Source of the DNA: Hippopus hippopus
Lineage: Eukaryota; Mollusca; Bivalvia; Cardiida; Cardiidae
DNA: 64,000 nucleotides
Reading direction: 5' to 3'
NCBI GenBank assembly: GCA_946811185.2
Contig: OX328106.1
Span: forward strand, 46,636,311 to 46,700,310
In this document: positions 23,775 to 35,700 of the stretch, one piece after another
Numbering within the stretch: the first letter of the stretch is position 1
Layout of the letters: the number at the start of each line of letters is the position of its first letter
Position numbers and translations under genes: made by a program
The notes under the pieces: generated by a model
Database searches by the model: none
Told to the model about the DNA's origin: nothing
The model's input: the letters and a program-made list of their open reading frames with translations, nothing else

Positions 23775-26700
23775 ATGCAGACAGCAATGAACAGATTCTC
23801 TTGTTTCCACAGAAGTTTTACCAACACAGCTACAAAGGTAATATATCTGCTTTGCTAATAAAATTCGGTTCTCTTGTTTTCCAATGCGGCAATGGCTGAA
23901 AGTGAATTTCGATTTCAAACAGTGCTTGAAAGAAAACGGCAGCAGGAGAAACCGTCTCCTAGAGGAGACATCCCCAAACTGAATCCGCCCGATTTCTATG
24001 GTGGCATATTTCTGCCACGAGATACGAGATAGCTATTATGATAATTTTACAAAACTATCGCGATTACTTAAAGTTTCCTGAAAATTTTATCGAGATAGTG
24101 AAAGGTTTCCTGAAAAAAATATCACCATAAACTTAATATTTTATCTCAAAATTTCTCAATGGTGCACAAAGCTGACATTCGAGATAAAATTACTGTGATA
24201 GTTCTATCTGTTTCTCGATATCTATAAATAGAAAATTCACCATTTGGATGAACTCGGTAGTTTTTGACTTCACAAGACTGCAGTAAGTAGAAATTCGAGT
24301 TATTATCAGTTGTAGCTTGACTGGTAAATTTTGACAAGATCCGAAATAAACAGAAATATGTAAAATCACAAAGACAAGGCGTAAAAAAAAAAATAGTTTG
24401 TTTCGGGTAACCCGACCCTACCTGGAGATTTTGCCCTGACCCTAATTTTTTTTTGTCTTCCGATAAAAAAAAAAAAAAATCAGCCTTCTATCATACTGTG
24501 TCACAGGACGCCTGTTTTGGCAAATATTGCGCATTATATTATAGGTGTACAATCATGTACTACTACATACATAATTATGCATGAAAACTCCTACGCCTGT
24601 ACAAAAGCTACCGTGTATCGGAGTATATTGAACCGACCTTAAACACAAATTGTCAAACGCAATAACGTGGGTTTTCCATTTCTAAAAATACATACAAGCA
24701 GGCGGAGAGATCGGGCTTTTTCACTAACTCCACACAGGAACTTCTGTTTATCGAACGTTCGTATCCTATGGCATGGTTACAAAAGACAAACGGGTACCAG
24801 TTTTATCTTCTACAACAAATCACGCCCGAAATACTCCGGTACTATACAGACTGTGTAACGAACTTTTACTTGTGATTTTCGCTTTTCTTCGCGTAAAATA
24901 TAGACAGGATCCCGTCATCTCTGTTGTCATCACCGCATTTCCGGTTCTGTAGTGCATTGTCACTACTTTCGGTTTGCTAGATTTCAGATTGAACAAGTTC
25001 TGTTAAACATCATTCGGCAAAAGTGCTAGCATGCTCCAGAACTACGAACAATTAAGGTGTTCAATGCAGATATAACATTCGAAAAATTTTAATGGACGTT
25101 TCTCTTGCAACTTATCTGACAGGACGGACTGTGGACTAAACTAGACGATGGCAACGATAGAAGTTTAGATTTGTATCAAGCGTCGATAGGTCTTCATATT
25201 AGACAGGTATTTTCATATTTTTTTTTTTCTATCTTTGTTACAATGAGGCAACAATAATTTCTTTCGGAAAATATAAATCTACCCAAACTTGCCTTGTTCT
25301 CGCTCTTCCCCCCCCCCTTTCACTCAGCTTGATTTACCCTACCTGGTCTTAGAGAAAAACCTGAAACTGCCTAGGCTAGGAGCCGCTATGCAAAATTTTT
25401 CCAAGGCTTTCTAATCTCTCCTACTCTTCCGGCAAGTGATGCCACTTTAGTTTCCAGGTAAAATGTGTCTGATCTATATAAAATTGAGGAGCAGCAGCAC
25501 TTCTCCCATATTTCTTGACGGATTTGGGTAAAATTTTCACAGGATGTTTCTCATCATGTGACCTAGCGCATATTGTCAAGGTTTTGCAATTCATAGCTGC
25601 ATCATGGAAAAAGGGGGCTTCATGTTGTATTTCATTTTTCACCAATATCTCTTTAATTAATACTGGCCATATCTCAACGGATTTGGATGAAATTTTCACA
25701 GATCATGTGACCTAGCGCATATTGTCAGGGTTTTGGAATTTATTGCTGTGTCATGGGAAAAAAAATGTTTTTCATCAATGTATCTCCAACTAATGGACAT
25801 AATTTCATGAAACTTCATATTTTTATTGCTTAATCAAAGCCAATGACCAATGAGTCTGTTGTGCGTCCGTCTGTCCATCCATCAGTCCATGCGTAAAACT
25901 TTTAGATCACAAGTAACACAATATATCCATTGAGCTACCCAGGTAGGTGCTAGAAATTCCAACACTTTAGTCTCTAAAGCTAGCTGCTTGAAATAGCAGC
26001 CATGTGGTGGTGTATATTGTGATGACGACACTCTTGTTTCACATTATAACTCTGAAGGACAACAAAAGTGAATACTTGTAATTTCAAAGTTGTGTCAAGA
26101 ATGTGTGTTCTAGATAAAAAACAATATGCATAACCTTTGTAAACCCAACTTTTCTACAGATAAAATGTTTACTTTAAATCAGTATAATATATATAGTCCT
26201 CTAAAGTGTTCTGGAGGGGGAGGGTATTAAACATAAAAACAAACGAAACATTCTAGTATTTATTCAGTTTATTTAGAAACTTGCAAATAAATGTTTTTCA
26301 CTTTTTCAGCTGTTTTAGCTCTTTACCACACAATCCACAGTTTTAACAATCCTTAAAAAAAACTTTTGAAAACATTGTGGGAAAATTGAGGGAAAAGGAG
26401 AAAATGCTATAAACCCATATTTTCTTTGTTTCCCATGTTTTCTACCCTTCCCAAAACAAATTTCAATTTGTGAGTTACATTTGTTTTGTTGTCAGCAAAT
26501 ACTTTTAATTTGGACAAGTCTAAAAAATTTCAATTCAGAAAAGAGTTAAACAAAAGTGGACAGCATTCAGTGGGGAAAAAAGATGCAAATATAGAAGTAT
26601 AGTTTAGATAGAATTTGACCATTTACCGCACAATCAGAAAGTTAGTGACAGACTAGAGGTCTTTTGAACACATAATGAGAAAAGGGACTCAGAGCTGGTA

Positions 26701-29700
26701 GCCACCATTTTCTCTTTTTTTTTCCATTTTCGAAAGCAAATACCACCATTCCAAAATGTTTTTTTTTTTTTTTTTTTGGGGGGGGGGGTTTAAAAAAAAA
26801 AAAAAAAAAAATTCGTCCCTACCCTACCTAACATTTTTGGAGACGTTACCCTAAACAAACTATTTTTTTTTTTAGGCCCAACTCGAAACGCCTCCTACGA
26901 ACAACTTTAAAACCATTCATACCGTTGTAGACAAAGATGTTCCGAATCTAATTATAGATACCGTAAATGTCAGTTGTGGGCACAAAAGCAAAAAAAATCA
27001 TGATAACAGTTAGAATTATCATGATATTTTTTTCGTGAAATTTTTTAGTATCTAGATAATATTTCCAGGAAACTTTGTTTTATCACGATAGTTCTCGTAA
27101 TTTATCACAATAGCTATCTCGTATCTCGCAGCAGAAATATGCCACCATAGATTTCTTTAGAGAAATCGTCTTCACACAGGATGACCGTCTAAATGAAACG
27201 AGGTGCAGCGCACCTGCTGAACGCATACTCAGGTATTACAAGATGGCTGAAAGACGAACAATTTTTCAGGGCGAAAACAGCATGGATCCTGAACAGACCT
27301 CACAAATGTGCAGTGTGCTCTAGATCCATGCTGAACGCAGTCATTTTGTTGATTTCAATTGTTTTCTCATTTCCTCGTGTTTTGGCAGGGATGGACTTTG
27401 AAAAAACTGGGAATACTCCAGTCCACATGGCCATAGTATAAATCAGAGTGCTGTCAGCACTGTAATCAGTTGACACTCAATTAGTTGCATTGTGGAAAAA
27501 ATCTGCAATGAATCAGATACTGTCATCATCGAAATATAGGTGAAAAATAATATTTTGAAAACATTGTGTGAAAAAAGGAGAAAATACTGGCAACCAGCAA
27601 TTTCTACATTACCCCCATTGTTTTCTACCCATCCCAGAAAAAATTTCAATTTTGGAGTCACATTGATTTTGTCGTCTGCAAATGCTTTCAATTTGGACAA
27701 GTCTTAAATTATGTTATTTGGTAAAGAGTTAGGTGATTGTAACAGCTAACCATCAACAAGTTGTCTTGAGGTGATTTAATATGCCTCTACCATTTCCCTA
27801 TTATCAAGAAAAGTTTGCAAGAGATTTAAAGGTTAACTCTTTACCACACAATCCCAACTTTTATCGACCATGAGGAAGAAAGCTTTTGAAAACATTGTGG
27901 GAAAAGGAGAAAATGCTGGTAACCAGCATTTTCTCCTTTTTCCACAGTCTTTTCTACAATATTAAAGGCAAATTTCCTCATTTGAGTCAGATTCAAATTG
28001 TCGTGTGCAATTGCTTTCATTGTGGACAAGTCCAGATTTTTCTTGTGTAGTAAAGAGTTAATTATGACATGATGTAGAATAGTTTTTTAATCACCAACAA
28101 TAGATTGAAAAGGGAATAAGACACAATATTGTTATCTAGTTTAAAACAAATGATAAAACATTTTGTGTGTGTGTTGATAAGAACAATGCTCCAAAAATGC
28201 TCCATTCAGAACTGTGAACATCATTCCGGAACAGTGCACATGTGCTGAAATATTCTTTTCGCCTGTTCCAGAAGAGCATTCCGGAACATTGTACATCATG
28301 CCAGAACAGGTAAATGGAATTCGCCCCATATAATGCAGAATCAAAGCATGGCTTTAGAAATTATGGGCGGTGTCTGCGAACTAAATTTCGTACATGATTC
28401 CTGATTGGTTTGCAGTAGAGGTTGTGTGAAAATTCTGTGTGCACAACATTGGATGCAGATAGGGCATCCTGAAATAGACATTTGATTGATTAGCATTGGA
28501 TAGTGTGTATGCTTCCGCTAGATTACAACAGTGAGCAAATGATTCCTTTCATTTCAGCCACAGTCATGTTGTTGGAAGTTTCAGAACTGTTTTCAAGGGG
28601 CCAGGGTTTCATACAGTCAGTTAATAGCTGCAAGGCAACATTTTTTGGGACATAAGGTAAGGTTTTTTTTCACTGAATAGGCTAGTTTGTCCAAAACAGA
28701 AGGCATTTGATTACATAAGATTTTCAGTGCTGGGAGCATGCATGTTGTCTAGAGCCAGTTTTGTTTGAAATACATGGTCGCATTGTTAAGCCACTTGGAA
28801 TGATAAAAACAAAATGTATCTGTATGGTACATCCACAATGAAATAAAAGATCTTACATGGTAGATCTGGATGAAAAAATGCTGGGCAAGCAGCCAGTAGC
28901 CAAATTGGTAACATACAGGGCTTGAAACCCATAAAGGCTACCAGCATTTTTTCCGTGAACTACAATGTTTTCAGAAGTCTACATTGTCAGCGTTGTTAAT
29001 ACGCAGTTTTGGCAAAGGTTTAAAACTGTTGAAAATGGTGCAAAGAAAACAGTAACAAAGGTATATGTAATTTCACTTGCACGCAGTAGATATGGATGTT
29101 TTTGTATCTTTTTAGATATCACTTCTCATCTAATGATAACATCTTTTTTCTACAGAACAGAGCTGCTATCAAATGCTTCAAGACAGCCCTGAGACAGACC
29201 ACAACAGCTGCAGGTCGTGTTGCCATGGAAGAAATACCAAAACATGCGGAGAAAGCAGTTGGAAGATGGCTGATAGCTTGTGCTGGTATGTGTGTGGGAG
29301 CTGTGGTACTTGGTGGTGTGACAAGGTTAGCATAGCTGTTAAGTTTTAATCTGTAATATAGACCCCATTCCAGACAAAGAAAAGCTAGTCTTACACATTT
29401 TGAAAGCTTTTGCAGATGACTAGAGGTAAATGCTGCTGAACTATGGAAATTGTCTATGAAAGGGTAGAAATTATTTTGGAAATGGTGACAAAAGCTGGTT
29501 AACTCTTTACCAAACGACAAATTTTTGGACTGGACCAAATTCAAAGCATCTGCAGACAACATATTTAAATCTTGTTAATATGATGATTTCTGACTTTGAT
29601 AGGGTAAAAATGTTGTGGGAAAAGGAAAAAATGCTTATTACCAGCATTTTCTCCTTTTCCCACAATGTTTTCTATAGGCTTCTTTCTCAGGGTCGTTAAA

Positions 29701-32700
29701 GGTCGGGATTGTGTAGTAAAGAGTTATTGTAATATAAATTTCATTGATGATCCATGTGTGCTTTTGCTAGTCATCTGCTGCAAATTGATTGAGCCATGCT
29801 CTGGGAAATGGGGGCTTAATGCATCTCTGTGATGCATTATACCAAGCAAGTTACCACATAATTATGTATCCATTAAAATCCATTTTGTCAAACAACCGGC
29901 TGAATATGGATGCAGAATGGTCCTTTGACAACCAGAAAATTTACAAATAGCAAAAAGTTTCGAACTATGTTAGCAGTTCGCGCAGGACGACATGAGTCGA
30001 TACTTTTTGCAGATGCATTAAGCACCCTTTTCGCAGAGCATGGCTCAATTTTAGGAGGTTATAAGAGAAAGGCAGTGAATATTTTTGTATTCATCCTGTT
30101 CATTTGTTCCATTCTTAAGCATGTCTTAGCTTTTTACCAAATGACAAACTCAAGATTGTGTGGTAAAGGGTTAATCTTGTACCACAGAATCCCTAGTTTA
30201 AGGGACCTGTGGAAAAAGAATTTAACCCTTTACCACACAAGCCCTTTTAACGACCATGAGAAAGAAGCCTTTTAAAAAGATTGTGGGAAATGGAGAAAAT
30301 GCTGGTAACCAGCATTTTCTCCTTTTCCCACAATGTTTTCTACCTTCTCAGAAACAACTCTCATCATTTAAGCCACATAAATTTGTCATCAGCAAAAGCT
30401 TTCAACGTGGATGAATCTATAATTCAGTCATGTGGTAAAGGGTTAAAACAATTGTGGTATAGGAGAAAATTGTTGGAAAAGGGAAAGGTGCTGGAGAGTC
30501 GGGCTTTAAGAGATCAAACACTATTTTTCCATAAGACAGATTTTCCACTTATAAGTAGTTTACAAATTGTTTATTACATTAACAGACTGACAGAGTCAGG
30601 ACTGTCCATGGTAGACTGGAGACTGCTAAAGGATATGAAACCTCCCACCTCAGAGGAAGAATGGATTGCAGAGTTTGAGAGATATAAGGAGTATCCAGAG
30701 TATAAATAGTAGGTGTTATGTGTGAATGAATTCCTCCTGTTACAAGTCTGATAGGACTCCATGCTGTACTATTTACATCTACTCTTTTATGCATTGGTTT
30801 TTGCTTAACCCTGTATCACAGTGTTGTCCTCTTCCCACAATGTTTTCCATTTCTGTCCTTCCAAAAACTAATTCTATCTTTTGAATCAAAGCTAATTTGT
30901 CATCTGCAAAGACTCTCAAATTGGACAAGTCAAAGATTTTGTTGTTTGGTAAGGAGCTTGACTTATTTGATTTACGCTGATTGTGAAATAAGGTCTCATA
31001 ATTTGTATCATTTACTCAAGAGGATTGCTTCCCGGACACTTAAACTCTTTACCAAACGACAAAATTTTGGACTGGACCAAATTGAAAGCATTTCCAGACG
31101 ACAAATTAAATGTTGCTCAAATGATGAGTTCTGTCTTTGATAGGGTAGAAAACATTGTGGGAAAAGGAGAAAATGCTGGTTACCAGCTATACTCCTTTTC
31201 CCTCAATGTTTTCAAAAGCCTTCTCTTTCAGAGTCATTAAAACTCGGGATTGTTTGGTAAAGAGTTAAACGCTAGCCTACTAACACCACAATATGGGTAG
31301 GTCGAAAGGCCAGCACCTCCCACCACAGGATTCAAACCTGGCCCCTCGGATTTTAGGGGATGATGCTCTACCCGGTAGTACCCTCACACCAGTGTATCCC
31401 TCTAAGATAGTTTAGTAGTAATTATTCTAGGCTAAGCAAAAGGGCAGGGAGGCACGAAAAAGGGACAGGGAGGAAGCAAAGCCTTGTCGAATGACTATTA
31501 TTATCAGACAAAGGCAAAAGTGTCCTTAACTCTTTACCAAATAAGGTCTAGTTATTATGAACATAATGAAAATGACTTTTGAAATCATTGTGGGAAAAAA
31601 ATGCTTGTTGTAATGTCCTCTGTCCTTTCAGATACAAATTTCAATATATGAGCCATAGTTATTTTGTCGTCTGTAAACCTTTTCAGTTTAGTCTAAGATT
31701 GTTCATCTGGTACAGAGTTAATTGTAGGCAGGTGTTTCAGATGAACAAAATGAAATGTTGAAATGTTTTTATTTTCATGCTTTAGAATTTAAAACAAAGT
31801 ACTCTTTCATTATTTGATTAACCCATTCTTATATACAAAAATGTATGTGTTTTTGCATAATACACTGCTGATCAAAAAAGGGTCATGGATTCAATACACT
31901 GCTGGTGGAGGTTTTATGTGATAAGAAAACAATTATCTTATTTCAGAAACAGTTAACTTTTATCTTAGATTTAAAATTCAACAATGTGATATTTAGCAAA
32001 AAAAAAATGCAATCTATTCCGCAAAAATTGATTTTCATTTATAGAGACGTCGAATTTTTGACGTGTACCTGTAGGGAGACTCGAAGTTACAAACCATTGC
32101 AGCAGCATACATACGATGAGTCCATGTTGACTTGGAATTATCATTTTCATTATTATGTAATTCATCTTGCCTTGTTAAATTTTATCCTATTATTACGGTT
32201 ACACTATGTTTCCACTTTGCCGATATTTTGAATCATGAGTTTGTTCAATCAGCGGTTGTTTGTCATCTTGCAGCCAATGACATTGGAATCTTCAAGTTGA
32301 CAAAATCGCAAAACTTATGATGGCTATTTCAATGGTGCTTTGGTCAGAATTTTTAAAAAAATGTAAAATGTAAAAAATATGTAAAAAATAAAAGAGAAGC
32401 AGACAGAATAAATATTAGATCATACTGCAGTCTGATCTAGATCTACACTTTCCACAAAAGCAACTGAAGCAGAGTTCAGTGCTCCAACTTTCAAAGAGAA
32501 GACGGATTGTATCTCTAGTCAGATCATTAAAAACTTTTCTGAAAAAAAAAAAAATGAAACTGAATCCTTGAATGTCTTTTTGTCTCTGTTACTTCATCGA
32601 TAATAAAATGTATGACAAAAAATTTGACAACAGGGGTGATTGTAAACTGACTTAAAAAAGATAATAGTTTCGAATGTAGGTTTGGTTTGAATGGTATGGC

Positions 32701-35700
32701 TCCAACTCTAACCACAAGATGGAATCGCCTTTATAGCGATCAGTCTAATGACATCACACAAAAAGTCCCCTGCCATTTAACCAAACAGGTGGCAAATTTG
32801 GTGGTATACGGGTGCATAACACATGTTTATGTTGTTTGAAGAATGTACATGTAGGAAACTGGTGTTATGCGTCAAAGGTTGTGTTTTCAATGAGTTTAGT
32901 TTCTGATTTTATGATCACCGTCGCCAACTTAGTAATAATTCACTACCTTACATCTACCTGTTGTAAAGTGTGACAAGCATGTTATTGGATTATTTTCACG
33001 CATGACCTTTAATTCGGCAAAGTATTCACATGTGCCACGGCCATCAGTTTGACATATATATGTTAATTCCGTATCGGCAACTGAAATGTGATGACGTAAT
33101 ACACGATAGACTAAAACACGGGACAACCAATTTTTGTATGTTTAAGAAAAGGGAAGCAGGGCGCATGTATATGGATTCATGGGCACAACGGCGGGGCGAA
33201 AAAGGGGCAGGGTGGCGCACCCTGCTATTCCGCTTTAGAATAAACACTAGGTTTAGGGATCTAGAAAATTTTAATCAAGGTTTTTCATAATTTTTCTTCC
33301 TTTTTGCTTGATTAATTGACTCTGTTTTCAGATAAAGATGTTTTGGACTTTCCAATGCAAAAGCATTTGCATGTGGTGTATTTAATACGGCTCAAATAAT
33401 AAAATTTACCATTAAAAGGTTAGAAAACAATTCGGCTAGAGAAAAAAATATTGTTGTTAACCAGGATTTTTTCCTTTTACCACAGTGTTTTCAAAGCTTC
33501 ATGCCTCAGGGGCATTAATGGTTGGGATTGTTTGGTAAAGAGTTACCAAAAAGAAAAAACATAAAATCTTTAGATTCAGACAAGAAAAGTTATTAGCAGA
33601 TAATATGAAAAAGGATTTAGAATGAATGAATCAAAAGAGTTTTGCATTTAGCTTTTCTTAAGATCCTTGCAGGAAAAGGAGAAAATGCTTGTTACAAGTA
33701 CTTTCTCCTCTTCCTAATATGCTTTCAAAAGATGTCACTATATGTTTAATAAAAGATAACAATTGATTTTATGCCTTACAGTGTGAACAAGGAGAGAGAA
33801 ATGACACTAAGTGATTTCAAGTTTATCTACTACATGGAGTGGGCACACAGAATGTGGGGCAGAGGGGTGGGGCTTGTTTTTGCCCTACCTGCATTATACT
33901 TTCTGAAGAAGGGCTACATTTCTAAAGCTATGAAACCAAGATTGGCCTTATTTGCTGGACTAATAGGGTTTCAGGTGGGTAGAGTAATCATTTAAAAATT
34001 GATCCTATGTTTTGATGAGCCTAGCAAAGAAGCTTTTGAGCCCATTTTAGGTAAAGGAGAAAATGCTGGTTTCCAGCATTATATCCTTTTTCCTATAATG
34101 TTTTCTGCCCTATTTAAGACAGAAATAATCATTTTAACCATATTTGATTTGTCATCTGCAAATGCAGGAGGAAATATTGATAACCAGCATTTTCTTTTTC
34201 TTCTTTTCTCACATTGTTTACTACCCTAGAAAAAGCAATTCCACCATTTGAACCACATTTATTTTGTCATCAGCAAATGCTTATAATGTTGAGGAGTCTA
34301 AAATTTTGTCATGTGGTAAAGAGTTAACCTTTAGACTGTTAAGCGCAACTCAGGGACCTTTTGTGGACATTGTAAACAAGATCACACATCACAGAACGTG
34401 TAATCTGATGTTGTATCTTCACTGTCTGATAAGGAGATATCTTTTCCCCAAAAATAAGTTTGAAATAGCAACAATTGGGGATTCCTACTTTCGGCTTGAA
34501 GATTTCATTTAACTTATTTAGTAGGTTAAGAGTTTAGAGTTTCATGATAATCAGCATTTTTTTATTGTGATTTGTCATAGTTCTGAGGAGAGTATGATTG
34601 AATTGTTATCTGCTTGCAGAGGACAAAATGGAAAGTATCTGTGTAAAATAATGATAATTAACTCTTTACCACACAATTCCGACTTTTAACGACCCTGAGA
34701 AAGAAGCCTTCTGAAAACATTGTGGGAAAAGGAGAAAATGCTGGTAACCAGCATTTTCTCCTTTTCACACAATGTTTTCTACCCTTCCCAAACCAAATTT
34801 CAATTTTTAGTCACCTTTATTTTGTTGTCTTCAAATGCTTTGAATTTGGACCAGTCTAAAATTTTCTGGTGTGGTAAAGAGTTAACATGGATAAATTTGC
34901 TTGTAATGACCAGTTTCTGCACTTTTCAAAAGTGATCTACTACAAGACAAAAGAAGTGGTCTGTATGAGTTAACATAGCCCTTAACATATTGAAATATAA
35001 AAAAGGCTTTTTCCTGATAAAAGTAATCCAAGTTTTGCAATTAACCCCTAGGCTGCTAAGCGCAAATCACAGACCTTTTGCACACTGTGTAGATCAAGAT
35101 CAAACTGCACAGAATTTGCAGTCTGATCTTCAATCTACACTGTCCGATAGGGATTTTTTTTTTTTTTTTTTCCTCCAGAAATACCTTTGCATGAGGAAAA
35201 TTTGAGTTTTTACTATTGGCTTGAATGTTTCATTTCTTTTATTCAGCCGTATAAGGGTTAAGAGACAGTTTATGCCAGAATGATCTCGGGTGGAGCATGT
35301 GGCTTAGCTAGTAAAATCCAAGGCTTTGTAAGATCAAATCAAGGCAATTCTAAGCTCCTTTCTGGGGTAGAATCGAAAAAGTCTGTCATAGTAAACATTA
35401 TAGATGAAGCTTACTGTCTTGTATCAGTTAATTGCACCTTTTTCTACAATGTTTGCAGAAGCTGTCATCTACACAGCGGAAAATGTCAATTTCTTTTTAT
35501 ATAGATAATTATGTATTACGTTACAGTACGATTTTTGTTCTCTCTAGGTTAAGACATTATAACTGATTCTTCACAGAGAACAAATATTTGATACTTTTCA
35601 TGCACTGTTTTAGGGATTTCTTGGTTGGTACATGGTGAAGAGTGGGCTACAGGAAAAACCAGAATCTACGGACATTCCGAGAGTAAGCCAGTACCGTTTG

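Larger units (their letters stand above)
23996..27150. mobile_element. DNA-transposon-like element, 3155 bp, terminal inverted repeats about 135 bp, duplication ATTT
   Basis: Left end CTATGGTGGCATATTTCTGC; the right end is its inverse (GCCACCATAG at 27141-27150). Similarity between arms runs to about 24130 and 27015. ATTT flanks both sides (23992-23995, 27151-27154). A second pair of inverted blocks, poly-A then TAGTTTGTTT, lies at 24380-24480 and 26790-26880. No transposase is seen. Inside are a GC-richer block (24560-25210), a tandem dispersed repeat (25430-26040) and a MITE-A (26317-26549). Confidence 0.8.
23892..27441 (+). pseudogene. Small ORF split by the 3.15-kb inverted-repeat element; possible gene with a transposon-derived intron
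   Basis: The frame from ATG 23892 runs 35 codons ([20 protein letters not shown], then ...PKLNPPDF) up to the element. It continues in frame after it from 27151 ([11 protein letters not shown]...[13 protein letters not shown]...) to a TAG at 27324-27326. Removing the element and one copy of its 4-bp duplication gives about 90 open codons. Splicing from GT at 24001 to AG at 27150 also keeps the frame. An acceptor at 27388 could join a short last exon ([15 protein letters not shown], ankyrin-like) ending at 27441. Family not recognised. It lies inside COX15 intron 1. Confidence 0.35.

Noticed and set aside
28141..28345. Repeated CATTCCGGAACA text as a possible regulatory cluster
   Set aside because: Only two clear TTCCGGAA sites plus related text; looks like a short local duplication, with no gene start nearby.
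31285..31400. tRNA gene on the minus strand
   Set aside because: Boxes A and B are present but no cloverleaf can be drawn; read as a SINE head. The same holds for 62760-62838.
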